From assembly GCA_937873655.1 (NCBI GenBank), contig CALMYQ010000137.1, forward strand, positions 1 to 42,003: a stretch of 42,003 nt of DNA, written 5' to 3'. Position numbers and translations under genes: made by a program. Of the stretch, positions 1-8,358 are shown one piece after another. Origin of the DNA: an uncultured Lewinella sp. GTDB lineage: Bacteria; Bacteroidota; Bacteroidia; Chitinophagales; Saprospiraceae. Every line of letters begins with the position of its first letter. Position 1 is the stretch's first letter. The notes under the pieces were generated by a model. It saw only the letters and a list, made by a program, of their open reading frames with translations. It did not search any database and had not been told where the DNA came from.

Positions 1-70
1 TAAGACTTACGACTTAAGACTTACGACTTAAGACTTACGACTTAAGACTTACGACTTAAGACTTACGACC
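1..70. repeat. 14-nt tandem repeat (2 x 7-nt units)
   Basis: Five head-to-tail copies of TAAGACTTACGACT, the last with one change, run from the window edge to six bases short of the stop codon of the minus-strand gene that ends at 76. Each unit is two 7-mers of the form TAAGACT/TACGACT. The array may continue beyond the window. It is one of several short-period arrays in this window that lie directly 3' of a gene. Confidence 0.95.
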
Positions 71-75
71 TACCA

Positions 76-1287
76 CTAAAAACCCCACCCAAGCCGCAAT
101 CCCAACCCCCATCCCGGCTTCATCCCGTCGAGCGATTTATTCGCCCGGAAATACTGCCCGCTCAGCCCCAGTACCCATCCTCCGGGATGGAAATAATCAG
201 CGCCCAGGTCGGCCTTCCAGCCTGATATCCTGAATGCCTGATCCCTGAATTCCATCCGCCGCCAATAGGGCAGGGGCCCGTAAGCCTCGTCTGATTGCTG
301 TTCCCCGTTCAGTTGTTGCTGAAATCCCGAACGTGCGGTCAGTGAGATCCCCGCAAAGGGTTTGATCCGCAACCGCGTCGGGATCACTCCGCTGATGCCG
401 GCTTCGTAGCTCCATTGGTCTTGCCAGGATTCCCATTGCCCCCACTTCGTAAAGCCAAAATCCAGGGGGTAGGTCGCTTCATCCGGCTGGTGGGTTGTCG
501 ATCGGAACCAGGCAAATTCCCGGCCGGCTCCGGCATGCATCCTCAACCAGGAAATGGGTTCCCAATTCAGCGCCAGCAGGGCCCGTACACCGCCGCGATG
601 GCCCCCGAATGCCGATATGGTATCGTTCACCGCCCGCCCATTGCCCGGGTTGTATCCGCTCATTTCAAGGTTCAGCCACAACCGGCCGGAAGAAGGGGCG
701 GTGTTGACGGGTGTGACGGCGCTGGGGTCAGGCAACCGGACCGGCCACAACCGGAACGCGGTCCGGGTTGAATATACTTCGCCGGGCATGCGGCCCCCTT
801 TGAGGAATGCGGGGGGAGAAACCTGCCCGTCAATATCCTTTTCCTGCCGTATGTCCGGCGTGCGGTTTTCAGCCCGACCGGGTTCCAGGCCAGGCTGCGA
901 CCCTTCAGATCCGGTTACGGCGCTTTGGGCAGGATTTACAGCCGGATCCGCTGAAATGATCCGGTATTTGTAAAGGTAAACCGTGTCCCGGATCGTCCGT
1001 GTTTTTTCCAGCACCAGGGTATCGGTTTTGGTCTTGTTCGAAACCTCAGGGCCTCCGGCGGCTTGTGCCGTTTGCTGAGCGCGCCGCATTTCCCGGTAGA
1101 AAAAGACCGAGCCGGCCAGCCCCAGCAAAAACAGGAACCAGGGCAGGATGAGCAGCCGTTTCTTTCTGCGGGCAGTCCGGTCCAGTTGCCTGGACAGGTC
1201 CGCCCAGGCGCTTTCCTCAAACGGGATGTCGCGCCCTGCATCGAAACTGGCGCGAACCCAATCTTCCAGTGGTCGCTTCGGTTCCAT
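76..1287 (-). CDS. Single-pass membrane protein with C-terminal barrel-like domain, anti-sigma type partner of the ECF factor
   Basis: 403 residues. It starts one base after the stop codon of the ECF sigma gene (TAACATG), so the two are almost certainly cotranscribed. Residues 1-40 are soluble and charged, residues 43-62 form one hydrophobic helix (LLILPWFLFLLGLAGSVFFY), and a Pro/Gly/Thr-rich linker follows. The last ~200 residues alternate aromatic and small residues in beta-strand style and end in Phe, as outer-membrane-barrel-like domains do. Bacteroidota often place such a protein, with a cytosolic N-terminus, next to an ECF sigma factor as an anti-sigma or stress sensor. No zinc-binding anti-sigma motif is seen, so the anti-sigma role rests on position and topology. 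How a barrel-like domain would work on a single-pass protein is unclear; it may simply be a periplasmic beta domain. Confidence 0.8.
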   Translation of the reverse strand: MEPKRPLEDWVRASFDAGRDIPFEESAWADLSRQLDRTARRKKRLLILPWFLFLLGLAGSVFFYREMRRAQQTAQAAGGPEVSNKTKTDTLVLEKTRTIRDTVYLYKYRIISADPAVNPAQSAVTGSEGSQPGLEPGRAENRTPDIRQEKDIDGQVSPPAFLKGGRMPGEVYSTRTAFRLWPVRLPDPSAVTPVNTAPSSGRLWLNLEMSGYNPGNGRAVNDTISAFGGHRGGVRALLALNWEPISWLRMHAGAGREFAWFRSTTHQPDEATYPLDFGFTKWGQWESWQDQWSYEAGISGVIPTRLRIKPFAGISLTARSGFQQQLNGEQQSDEAYGPLPYWRRMEFRDQAFRISGWKADLGADYFHPGGWVLGLSGQYFRANKSLDGMKPGWGLGLRLGWGF

Positions 1288-1288
1288 G

Positions 1289-1843
1289 TTATCTCATTTT
1301 ATGTTGCACTGCCGCTTCGGCCTGCAGCCAGGTTCTCAATTTTTCTTTCGCTTTGGCCAGGTTCGATTTGGAGGTTCCGGTTTGAATGCCCAGACTTTCC
1401 GCAATCTCAGGATGTGAATAGCCTTCGATCTCAAACAGGTTGAATACCATGCGGTACGCCGGCGGCAGCCTTTGTACCGCCGCCATCACTTCATCCAGCG
1501 AGAGCTGTGCCAGCCCTTCATTCTGAACCGGAACATCCTCATGGAGCAGAATATCCAGCACCGGTTCCTTTTCGTGGTATTTCCGGAAATAATCGATGGC
1601 TGTCCGGACCAGTATCTGCCGAAGCCAACCTTTGAACGGCTGCTTGCGGTCGTACAATTTCATTTTTCGAAAGACCTTCAGGAAAGCGTCGTTCAGGATC
1701 TCCTGCGCCTCCTCCCGGTTTTTGGCGTAATGCAGGCACACATTCATCCCATAGGCGTAAAACTGCCGGTACAGTTCCCGCTGACTGTTCCGGCCGCCGC
1801 GCTCGCAATCGTCGAGCAAAAGATGGAAGGTGTGATCGCTCAT
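1289..1843 (-). CDS. RNA polymerase ECF sigma factor (sigma-70 family)
   Basis: 184 residues, the normal ECF length. Region 2 covers about residues 20-90 and contains the typical EEAQEILNDAFLKVFRKM stretch followed by F-x-x-WL-x-x-I and DYFRKY. Region 4 lies at about 125-175 (LPPAYRMVFNLFEIEGYSHPEIAESLGI, then the recognition helix ending in KAKEKL). It would direct RNA polymerase to a specific promoter set, probably held in check by the membrane protein encoded just downstream. On the minus strand CAACTTTG, one mismatch from the TAnnTTTG box, ends only four bases before the ATG, so the transcript may be leaderless or nearly so. The regulon cannot be told from this window. Confidence 0.95.
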   Translation of the reverse strand: MSDHTFHLLLDDCERGGRNSQRELYRQFYAYGMNVCLHYAKNREEAQEILNDAFLKVFRKMKLYDRKQPFKGWLRQILVRTAIDYFRKYHEKEPVLDILLHEDVPVQNEGLAQLSLDEVMAAVQRLPPAYRMVFNLFEIEGYSHPEIAESLGIQTGTSKSNLAKAKEKLRTWLQAEAAVQHKMR

Positions 1844-1901
1844 TCGGCAAAGTTGACGATATTTCCCTATACGGATGGAAACAGCTGAAAGGTTGCCTGG
1901 G

Positions 1902-1943
1902 AAATGTAAAATGTAAAAGTGATTAATGCAAAATGTAAAAGTT
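1902..1943. repeat. Degenerate 7-nt repeat (AAATGTA type)
   Basis: In the divergent spacer between the ECF sigma gene and aroC, six 7-mers follow each other: AAATGTA, AAATGTA, AAAGTGA, TTAATGC, AAAATGT, AAAAGTT. The same words in reverse complement (CTTTTACATTT, TTTTGCATTTT) occur at 3240-3273 in front of the ABC permease gene. Confidence 0.75.
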
Positions 1944-1969
1944 GAGGCCGGCCTTTAAGCGATATAACC

Positions 1970-1977
1970 TAAATTTG
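1970..1977 (+). promoter_or_regulatory. Candidate -7 promoter box of aroC
   Basis: TAAATTTG is an exact match to the Bacteroidota TAnnTTTG -7 element. A start site about seven bases downstream would leave a leader of roughly 13 bases before the TTG start of aroC. No well-spaced -33 TTG is present; the nearest lies 25 bp upstream. Confidence 0.5.
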
Positions 1978-1996
1978 CAGGCAAAACGGCAATAAA

Positions 1997-3076
1997 TTGG
2001 CAGGAAGCACTTTCGGATCGGTATTCAGGATCACGACTTTCGGGGAATCCCACGGAACCGCCATCGGGGTGATCATCGACGGCTGCCCGGCAGGTCTGGC
2101 CATTGATGAGGCATTTATTCAGTCGGAACTGGACCGCCGCCGGCCGGGGCAATCCGCTATTGTCACCCAGCGCAAGGAATCGGATGAGGCGCGGATCCTG
2201 TCCGGTATTTTCGAAGGCCGGTCAACCGGCATGCCGATCGCTATAGTTATTTATAATGAGGATGCCCGTTCAAAGGATTACAGCCATATCGCCGGGGTTT
2301 TTCGCCCTTCTCATGCCGATTTTACCTTTCAATCCAAATACGGGATCCGCGATTACCGCGGCGGCGGCCGCTCTTCAGCGCGGGAAACGGCCGCCCGGGT
2401 AGCTGCAGGCGCCGTAGCCAAATTGTTCCTGCGCAAAGAAGGCATCGATATCCGGGCCTACGTCAGCCAGGTGGGCGCCCTGACCCTGGACAAACCCTTG
2501 TCCGAGCTCGACCTGTCCCTCACGGAAAGCAATCCCGTACGCTGCCCCGACCCAACTACTGCCGCTGCCATGGAGGAGTTGATCCGGGAAGTCAGGAAAG
2601 CCGGGGACACCATCGGCGGGGTGGTGAGCTGCGTGATCCGGGGCGTACCTGCCGGGCTGGGCGAGCCGGTCTTCGACAAGCTCCACGCCGACCTCGGCAA
2701 AGCCGTCCTCAGCATCAATGCCTGCAAGGGCTTTGAATACGGCTCAGGTTTTGCCGGCGTTACCATGCGCGGTTCGGCCCACAACGATCCATTTTACAAC
2801 GATGAGGGCCGGATCAAAACCAGGACCAATCACTCGGGCGGCATCCAGGGCGGCATTTCCAACGGAATGGATATCTGTTTCCGGGCCGCCTTCAAGCCGG
2901 TCGCTACGATCGTTCCGGAACAAGAATCCGTCAACCAGGCCGGCGAACCCGCAACGGTAGTGGGCAAAGGCCGGCATGACCCTTGCGTACTGCCCCGGGC
3001 AGTGCCCATCGTTGAGGCCATGGCCGCCGTTACGCTGGCCGACCACTGGTTGCGGCAACGGCTTAGCAGGGGGTAG
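1997..3076 (+). CDS. aroC: Chorismate synthase
   Basis: 359 residues, full length. Converts 5-enolpyruvylshikimate-3-phosphate to chorismate, the last step of the shikimate pathway; the family needs reduced FMN. Family signatures are clear: the N-terminal GSVFRITTFGESHG, the RPSHADFTFQSKYGIRDYRG loop, GGGRSSARETAARVAAGA, and the C-terminal RHDPCVLPRAVPIVEAMAA. The start is TTG: the protein reads (M)AGSTFGS, which aligns with the normal family N-terminus, and there is no better upstream start. It is a single-gene unit, with a -7 box close upstream and an octamer repeat plus hairpin downstream. Confidence 0.98.
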   Translation: MAGSTFGSVFRITTFGESHGTAIGVIIDGCPAGLAIDEAFIQSELDRRRPGQSAIVTQRKESDEARILSGIFEGRSTGMPIAIVIYNEDARSKDYSHIAGVFRPSHADFTFQSKYGIRDYRGGGRSSARETAARVAAGAVAKLFLRKEGIDIRAYVSQVGALTLDKPLSELDLSLTESNPVRCPDPTTAAAMEELIREVRKAGDTIGGVVSCVIRGVPAGLGEPVFDKLHADLGKAVLSINACKGFEYGSGFAGVTMRGSAHNDPFYNDEGRIKTRTNHSGGIQGGISNGMDICFRAAFKPVATIVPEQESVNQAGEPATVVGKGRHDPCVLPRAVPIVEAMAAVTLADHWLRQRLSRG

Positions 3077-3084
3077 GGAAGGGT

Positions 3085-3124
3085 TTGAGGAATTGAGGAA
3101 TTGAAGAATTGAGGAACTGAGGAA
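3085..3124. repeat. 8-nt tandem repeat TTGAGGAA
   Basis: Five copies of TTGAGGAA (two with one change) begin eight bases after the aroC stop codon. A related octamer array overlaps the 3' end of the araC-type gene at 28755-28794. Confidence 0.9.
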
Positions 3125-3126
3125 TT

Positions 3127-3179
3127 GTTGATTTTCCCGAAGGGACTCCTTTTGCGGAGGTTTTCGTTTTCAAATCAAC
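3127..3179 (+). terminator. Nested hairpin, probable aroC terminator
   Basis: GTTGATTT (3127-3134) pairs with AAATCAAC (3172-3179). Inside it CGAA can pair with TTCG and CTCC with GGAG around a TTTTGC loop. The inner stem is followed by T-rich sequence (GGAGGTTTTCGTTTT). This is a plausible terminator for aroC, though the T-tract is interrupted. Confidence 0.5.
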
Positions 3180-3237
3180 ACCTCTAAACTGTTGAATCGT
3201 GAGAGCGTTCCACTTTTAAACTTTACCTGCACAACTT

Positions 3238-3245
3238 TACTTTTG
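3238..3245 (+). promoter_or_regulatory. Candidate -7 promoter box of the ABC permease gene
   Basis: TACTTTTG is an exact TAnnTTTG match 33 bp before the ATG at 3279. The implied transcription start near 3252 leaves a leader of about 27 bases, which supports 3279 as the translation start. Confidence 0.5.
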
Positions 3246-3278
3246 CATTTTAAATTAAACACTTTTACATTTACCACC

Positions 3279-4703
3279 ATGCTCGCCTATATCGCCAAAC
3301 GGCTGCTGCTCTTCATTCCGACCCTGCTCGCCATTTCCTTTCTGGCGTTCGGGCTGAGCAGGTGCACGCCAGGCGATCCCGTATTGCGGTTTTTGCCGTC
3401 GCCGGAAGATGCCCGGTATGTTTCGCGCGCCGACCTGTTCGACCAGCTATACCGGCGCCAGGCGGCAGAGATGCGGCTCGACAAACCGCCGTTCTATTTT
3501 CGCATTGCACCGGCGCCCTACCCGGATACCCTCTATAAAATAGTGTTCAAAGACCGTAAAAGAGCAGCCCGGAAGCTGATCGGTCAATACGGCAACTGGC
3601 CGCAAATTTCCGCTTACCTCGATGCCGCCTCCGTGTTCCAGCAGGATCTGGAACAGGTCCGCGATTCCATCGGACGGTCCGCGAAATCCCGGATCCGGCC
3701 CTTTATCCGGCGACTGCCTTTGCTGTATGAGGACCTGTATATCAACGTTTCGCTCGACAGCATACAGGCTGCCCTCGACGCCAGTCCCGCCGTCGCATCC
3801 CAGTTGCAGAAGCCGTGGTCGAACCTGAAGGACGGGTATGCACGCATTAAAACCGAGGCGACGCCAGGCCGGCTCTATTTGCCGAAATTCACCTGGTTCG
3901 GCCTTGACAATCAATACCACCTCTGGATTTCGGGCGTGTTCAAAGGCGATTTCGGGATCTCTTACCGCGACCGCCAACCCGCGTTCAAAAAAATAATGGA
4001 ACACCTGAAATGGACCGTGATCCTGAATGTGGTGGCCCTCATACTGGCCTACGGGCTTTCCGTACTGTTGGGCGTCCTTTCCGCGTCGCGGGCCGGTTCC
4101 TGGTTCGACCGGGCGACTACGGTCAGCCTCTTCGTCCTGTATGCCCTGCCCAGTTTCTGGGTAGCTACCATCCTGATCGTCTTTTTCTCTACGCGGGAAT
4201 ACGGCATGGACTGGTTCGCCACCATGGGGGTGGGGGATATCCCTTCGGGTGCTTCCTGGTGGGACATACTCCGCATCCGGTCTTATTACCTGTTGTTGCC
4301 GGTATTTTGCCTGACCTACGGCTCCCTGGCCTTCATCACCCGTCAGATGCGCGCCAGCATGATGAAGGTGCTCCAGGAGGATTATATCCGGACGGCCCGC
4401 GCAAAGGGCCTGCCCGAAAAGCGCATCATCTGGCGGCATGCTTTCCGCAACGCCCTCTTCCCGCTGATCACCCTGCTGGCCTCCGTTTTCCCGGCGGCCT
4501 TGTCGGGCTCGGTGGTGCTGGAGGTCATTTTCAATATTCCCGGGATGGGAAAACTCATGTTCGATTCTATTTCCAGCGAAGATTGGCCGGTCGTTTATAT
4601 GATCCTGCTGTTGGGAGCGTTATTAACTATTGTCGGCATCCTGGTGGCGGATCTGCTGTATGCCTGGGCCGACCCGAGGGTGAGTTTCACCCGCAAGAAA
4701 TAA
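3279..4703 (+). CDS. ABC transporter permease, OppB/DppB type, with large extracytoplasmic insertion
   Basis: 474 residues from the ATG at 3279. A longer frame from the TTG at 3192 would add a non-membrane extension overlapping the predicted promoter, so it was rejected. MLAYIAKRLLLFIPTLLAIS and RCTPGDPV are the classic N-terminus of OppB-type permeases. Residues ~33-235 are an insertion, rich in charged residues and predicted to face the periplasm, before the remaining helices. The cytoplasmic EAA loop is intact: RTARAKGLPEKRIIWRHAFRNALFPLI, followed by IFNIPGMGKLMFDSI. The family moves peptides, nickel or similar solutes together with an OppC-type permease, two ATPases and a binding protein, none of which is adjacent here. 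Family members without the insertion are about 310-340 residues. Confidence 0.92.
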   Translation: MLAYIAKRLLLFIPTLLAISFLAFGLSRCTPGDPVLRFLPSPEDARYVSRADLFDQLYRRQAAEMRLDKPPFYFRIAPAPYPDTLYKIVFKDRKRAARKLIGQYGNWPQISAYLDAASVFQQDLEQVRDSIGRSAKSRIRPFIRRLPLLYEDLYINVSLDSIQAALDASPAVASQLQKPWSNLKDGYARIKTEATPGRLYLPKFTWFGLDNQYHLWISGVFKGDFGISYRDRQPAFKKIMEHLKWTVILNVVALILAYGLSVLLGVLSASRAGSWFDRATTVSLFVLYALPSFWVATILIVFFSTREYGMDWFATMGVGDIPSGASWWDILRIRSYYLLLPVFCLTYGSLAFITRQMRASMMKVLQEDYIRTARAKGLPEKRIIWRHAFRNALFPLITLLASVFPAALSGSVVLEVIFNIPGMGKLMFDSISSEDWPVVYMILLLGALLTIVGILVADLLYAWADPRVSFTRKK

Positions 4704-4726
4704 CCTTGTTCGCCCAAGAATCCGGC

Positions 4727-5392
4727 ATGAAGAACCGTGTACGCGAGATCATTCAGGTTGCTGCGTTGATTTTGTTTCTGGCTATGTTGGCCAATGCCCT
4801 GTGGCTGGCCGAGATCCTGTGGAACACCGGCTGGGACGGGATGAGCTGGCTCTGGGGCCCGCAATTTTCCGCCTACGGGGCGGCCGGGTTGGCGGTGTTG
4901 GCCTATATGCTGCCTTTTATTACGGTCGCCGGGGTTCGGGGACCGCGACTCTGGATCTCTGGTATCGAGCTGTTCTTTTCCACGGTGGTCGCCTTCCTCA
5001 TTGCCAAAAATATTTTATACGGCCTGTTCAGCCGGCTGCCCGTCGTCAATATGTCGCCGAAGGTGCTTTACCTCATGCTGGGGGCCTTGCTGGCGCTGAT
5101 CGCCGGGTCTTTTTACCTCACCACCCAACGACGCCTTCATAAACCCAAACTTTCTTATTATTTTTGGCTGTTGACGGCCCTGGCCTTTCCGGTACCGCTG
5201 AGCCTGCTCACCGTTAAACTGTTCCCTGGATTGGGTGACGGCAACGGCCCGTACGATGCCGTCAAAATGGGCTATCCCCTGTTCTGGGCTGTCCTCAGCA
5301 CCGGCGCCGCGGGCATCTTCGGCGCCGTCAACCATCCTAAACCGCCGGAACCGGAATACCACGAGAATATCCTCGATGATGTGGAATTTTAG
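4727..5392 (+). CDS. Polytopic membrane protein of unknown function
   Basis: 221 residues from the ATG at 4727, 23 bases after the permease stop and so probably in the same operon. Six hydrophobic segments are visible at about residues 8-28, 45-66, 76-99, 108-127, 138-158 and 176-197. The C-terminus is short, acidic and hydrophilic (EPEYHENILDDVEF). I do not recognise the family. It stands where an OppC-type second permease would be expected but lacks an EAA loop, so it is not an obvious substitute. Confidence 0.8.
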   Translation: MKNRVREIIQVAALILFLAMLANALWLAEILWNTGWDGMSWLWGPQFSAYGAAGLAVLAYMLPFITVAGVRGPRLWISGIELFFSTVVAFLIAKNILYGLFSRLPVVNMSPKVLYLMLGALLALIAGSFYLTTQRRLHKPKLSYYFWLLTALAFPVPLSLLTVKLFPGLGDGNGPYDAVKMGYPLFWAVLSTGAAGIFGAVNHPKPPEPEYHENILDDVEF

Positions 5393-5436
5393 CGCATGCG
5401 TTCAGTACCCTTTTCAATACCAGACAATAACCGAAG

Positions 5437-6240
5437 ATGAAGCCACTGTTCCTGATCCTTACCTGTTTTGTCATTTTTTCTGCCTGCAGGAGTTCCGGCG
5501 GCGATGCGCAGGCCGAAGACGAAATTCGCGATGCCGCTCCGGTGATGAACGATTCCCTCCGGGCTGTCTACAGCCGGGAATTATCCCGGCAAAAAGACCC
5601 GCTTCCGCTTACGCAGGTCAGGGAGGCCGGCAAGTTGTACCCGGTGGACCAGGCTCCGAAGGACAGCCTGTTTTTCCTGTTTCGGAAAATGCTGATCGAC
5701 GCGGTCAACCGCAAGGACATTTTTACCCTCATGAAAAACGTCGACCCCGGCATCAAATACAGCTTCGGCGACCCCGAAGGCCTGGCCGGCTTCATCAAAA
5801 CCTGGGGACTGACCTCCCCGGAAGAAGCCCAGCAATCGGAGATCTGGAAAGTATTGGACCAGGTGCTCAACCAAGGCGGCGTTTTTACCTCCCCGCAGGA
5901 ATTCGTTGCCCCGTACTATTTCTCCACCTGGCCCGATGAAGTGGACGCCTTTGAGTACCTGGCCGTCATCGGCGGCGGGGTTCGACTCCGCGAATCGGGT
6001 ACCACCAACAGCAAGATCCTCAAAACCATCAGCTACGATATCGTCAAAATGTTGGAGCGCTCCGAAAATATCGATACGATCAACGGGCAGGGCTTCCCCT
6101 GGTACAAGGTCAAAATGGCCGGCGAACTGGAAGGGTACGTCTTCGGCCAGTTCATCGGATCGCCCATCGGTTTCCGCGCTGGTTTCCGGAAAGAACACGG
6201 GAAGCAGTGGAAACTGGCGTTTCTGGTGGCGGGGGATTGA
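5437..6240 (+). CDS. Lipoprotein with C-terminal SH3-like domain
   Basis: 267 residues. It begins with a lipoprotein signal peptide (MKPLFLILTCFVIFSAC, lipobox FSAC with Cys17). Residues ~60-165 are a helical region of unknown family. Residues ~175-240 look like a bacterial SH3 (SH3b) domain: VIGGGVRLRESGTTNSKIL, then GFPWYKVKMAGELEGYVFGQFI, the usual 'vRxxps...wykV..g..GyV' pattern. Such domains often bind peptidoglycan or other cell-wall polymers. It follows the membrane protein by 44 bp and may share its transcript. The true substrate is unknown. Confidence 0.82.
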   Translation: MKPLFLILTCFVIFSACRSSGGDAQAEDEIRDAAPVMNDSLRAVYSRELSRQKDPLPLTQVREAGKLYPVDQAPKDSLFFLFRKMLIDAVNRKDIFTLMKNVDPGIKYSFGDPEGLAGFIKTWGLTSPEEAQQSEIWKVLDQVLNQGGVFTSPQEFVAPYYFSTWPDEVDAFEYLAVIGGGVRLRESGTTNSKILKTISYDIVKMLERSENIDTINGQGFPWYKVKMAGELEGYVFGQFIGSPIGFRAGFRKEHGKQWKLAFLVAGD

Positions 6241-6332
6241 TTGGTCGGGAAAAAGTCAATCGATTGGGAAATAGCCTGGAAAAAGTTTTTTCACACTATT
6301 TTTACAAGCATGCCCTAAAACGATGAATAGAT

Positions 6333-7262
6333 ATGAAAAAACTGAACACCATACTCTTGCTTTTTTTTCTTTTCCTGACACCTGTATTAAAAAGCCAATC
6401 CTATTCCAGGTTTGTCAGTGAAAATTCGGTCTGGCAATTAGGATATTCCTGGGAGGGGGCTTTCCTTCCATTCGGCTGGATGATCGGCAAGGATACCCTG
6501 ATTGATACTGTCCATTACCACGAGCTACTCTGGCTGGATTTGGGCCCGGAACAATTCGACGGAAACTATGGCCTGGAATCTACTGAACTGGCAGGATGGA
6601 TCCGGGAAGATACAACTATCCGCCAGGTTTTTATTCGACCTACTGATCCGCCAAACGAAAATCTTTATTTTAATGAAAACTGCGATGGATGGACAGAAAA
6701 GCTGGTACTGGATTTTTCTCTCGAAATTGGAGATACAATCAAGACTTGCAATACATTTTTAGAAGAATCCCTCCCTTGCGTGATCGACACGATTTATTTT
6801 GAGAATATATGGGGAAAAGAAAGAAGAGTTTTTTATTGTCGTCCTGAGTATGGAGAGGAAAGATTGGTAGAAGGCGTCGGTTATTGGAGAGGGCCCTTGG
6901 AGTTCGGTAGCCATATTCCGCAAACGCTGAATTGGAGCCTCTGGCTTCATAAATATTGCGATGCGTCATTGGGCCTGGATTGCGGTCTTTTACCGGTAGG
7001 TATTAGGGAACCTTCCGGCGGATCAAAAATAATCCTTTCTCCCAATCCGGCATATGGGACAATCAGGATCAGCGTGCCTGAACCGATTTCAATGGTTTAT
7101 CTTTTTGACGGGAGGGGAAGCATGGTAAGGTCTTGGCCATTAAAAGGAGATACAGACCTTAGTCTTGACCTTTCGGACGTCAGCTCCGGTATATATATCC
7201 TCAAAGCAGTGGGCTTGAACAAGGGAAATTGGGTAGAAAAATTGATGGTTCTCAACAAATGA
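6333..7262 (+). CDS. Secreted protein with T9SS type A sorting domain
   Basis: 309 residues. A Sec signal peptide (MKKLNTILLLFFLFLTPVLKSQS) is followed by about 200 residues with no recognised fold. Residues ~230-309 form a T9SS C-terminal sorting domain: ILSPNPAYGTIRISV, a VYLFDGRGSMV strand, LDLSDVSSGIYILKA and a basic end (EKLMVLNK). The protein should cross the outer membrane by type IX secretion and be anchored or released there. The gene is visibly richer in A and T than its neighbours, which may reflect relaxed or recent origin. TATTTTTA (6297-6304) is a near match to a -7 box upstream. Confidence 0.88.
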   Translation: MKKLNTILLLFFLFLTPVLKSQSYSRFVSENSVWQLGYSWEGAFLPFGWMIGKDTLIDTVHYHELLWLDLGPEQFDGNYGLESTELAGWIREDTTIRQVFIRPTDPPNENLYFNENCDGWTEKLVLDFSLEIGDTIKTCNTFLEESLPCVIDTIYFENIWGKERRVFYCRPEYGEERLVEGVGYWRGPLEFGSHIPQTLNWSLWLHKYCDASLGLDCGLLPVGIREPSGGSKIILSPNPAYGTIRISVPEPISMVYLFDGRGSMVRSWPLKGDTDLSLDLSDVSSGIYILKAVGLNKGNWVEKLMVLNK

Positions 7263-7347
7263 CAGGTTTAAAACCTCTGTCCCTTTACAGTTCCAGGCTT
7301 TTGGTCGAAAAACAGGCAAAAAGCGTTTCACAAAATCCCAATCCCGC

Positions 7348-7355
7348 TAACTTTG
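7348..7355 (+). promoter_or_regulatory. Candidate -7 promoter box in front of the oxygenase gene
   Basis: TAACTTTG is an exact TAnnTTTG match. The next gene starts at 7531, so this promoter would give a leader of about 170 bases containing a GC-rich hairpin (CCGGG-AG-CCCGG) and the 47-nt repeat at 7451-7497. No other feature is seen in the gene-free stretch 7263-7530. Confidence 0.45.
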
Positions 7356-7450
7356 CCGCCCGAACGGGTCCCAATCCATACCGGCGGACAAAATTGAGCA
7401 GAACGGGAAACGAGGAGACAGGCCGGGAGCCCGGAGGCAATGCGTTTCTC

Positions 7451-7497
7451 ACTCCCCCTCACCTCCCATCCGACGAAGCCTCAGGCGAAGTCGGGCT
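7451..7497 (+). repeat. 47-nt dispersed repeat, copy 1
   Basis: This 47-nt segment recurs in inverted orientation at 9189-9235 with one mismatch. Its core is itself a dyad: CCGAC, GAA, GCCT, C, AGGC, GAA, GTCGG. It is flanked by CTCTCACC-type short repeats (to about 7520). The two copies bracket the oxygenase and ThuA genes. Confidence 0.9.
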
Positions 7498-7530
7498 CTC
7501 ACCCTCTCACCCTCTCACCTTATCCCCCGT

Positions 7531-8178
7531 ATGGCCCAAATCACCCGTACAACCTGTATGGTCAAAGAAACCTCCGCCCTGCAACCGGACGAACAATTCG
7601 AAACCCTCATCGACGGCCTGCTCAACCGGGAATTCGGCGTTGTCCCCGATTTTATCGGACCGGACCTCGTATCGGGCCTGCGCGCCAACCTGTTTCGCAA
7701 CCTCGAAGAAGGCCGCATGCACCCCGCCGGTATCGGCAGGCATTTCAATTTTACCCAAAACCTGAAGATCCGCGGCGATGTCATCTGCTGGATCGACAAT
7801 GACAGTGAAGACCCTTTTGAAAAGGCTTTCATCGACCGCGTTCGCGGATTTGCCGATTACCTCAACCGCACCTGCTATACCGGCATCAACGACTTTGAGT
7901 TCCACTACGCCTGCTATGAACAGGGCAGCTTCTACAAACGCCATCGCGACCAGTTCAAAACCGACCACGGCCGCAAATTCTCCCTCGTCACTTACCTCAA
8001 TGAAAACTGGGCTGAAACCGATGAGGGCAACCTCATCATCTATTCGGGAGAAGAAGAAACCCGCATTTTGCCCGTCGGCGGCAAATCCGTATTTTTCCGC
8101 AGCGACGAAACCGAACACGAGGTCCTGCCCGCCAACCGCATGCGCATCAGCATCGCCGGATGGTTGAAAAGGGTGTAG
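7531..8178 (+). CDS. 2-oxoglutarate/Fe(II)-dependent oxygenase, prolyl-4-hydroxylase-like
   Basis: 215 residues. The double-stranded beta-helix metal site is readable: H138-x-D140 in YKRHRDQF and H196 in ETEHEVL, with R205 in MRISIAGW as the 2-oxoglutarate-binding residue. The fold and spacing fit the small P4H-like oxygenases (2OG-FeII_Oxy_3 class) that hydroxylate protein or small-molecule substrates. No signal peptide, so cytoplasmic. The start at 7531 is uncertain; Met10 (7558) is also possible and would lose nothing conserved. The substrate cannot be inferred from the neighbours. Confidence 0.88.
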   Translation: MAQITRTTCMVKETSALQPDEQFETLIDGLLNREFGVVPDFIGPDLVSGLRANLFRNLEEGRMHPAGIGRHFNFTQNLKIRGDVICWIDNDSEDPFEKAFIDRVRGFADYLNRTCYTGINDFEFHYACYEQGSFYKRHRDQFKTDHGRKFSLVTYLNENWAETDEGNLIIYSGEEETRILPVGGKSVFFRSDETEHEVLPANRMRISIAGWLKRV

Positions 8179-8217
8179 ACCGGAAGAGCTTGCAGGAGGG
8201 GAAAGTTCGGCAAAAAG

Positions 8218-8252
8218 TTCACGAAGCGAACGCCCGTTGTGCGCTTCGTGAA
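8218..8252. repeat. 11-bp perfect inverted repeat in the oxygenase-ThuA spacer
   Basis: TTCACGAAGCG (8218-8228) and CGCTTCGTGAA (8242-8252) pair perfectly around a 13-nt loop. On the minus strand the stem is followed by CTTTTTG; on the plus strand there is no T-run, so it is a weak terminator for the oxygenase gene at best. It is followed by two CTTTGTGG/CCTTGTGG words typical of short-repeat DNA in this window. Confidence 0.7.
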
Positions 8253-8358
8253 AACCCTTTGTGGTCCTTGTGGTAAAAATCTTTAACGCAAGGCTGCATT
8301 AAAACGCCTAAAGCCCAAAAGGGGTTATTATTGCGATCCGCAGAAAAATAATCAATCC

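Noticed and set aside
3192..3278. N-terminal extension of the ABC permease from a TTG at 3192
   Set aside because: It would overlap the candidate -7 box at 3238-3245 and place a non-conserved stretch ahead of the usual first transmembrane helix.
3447..4439. Long open frame (330 codons) on the minus strand opposite the ABC permease
   Set aside because: Low-complexity, Gly/Arg/His-rich translation with no domain; the plus-strand frame carries all permease motifs, and GC-rich codon use commonly leaves antisense frames open.
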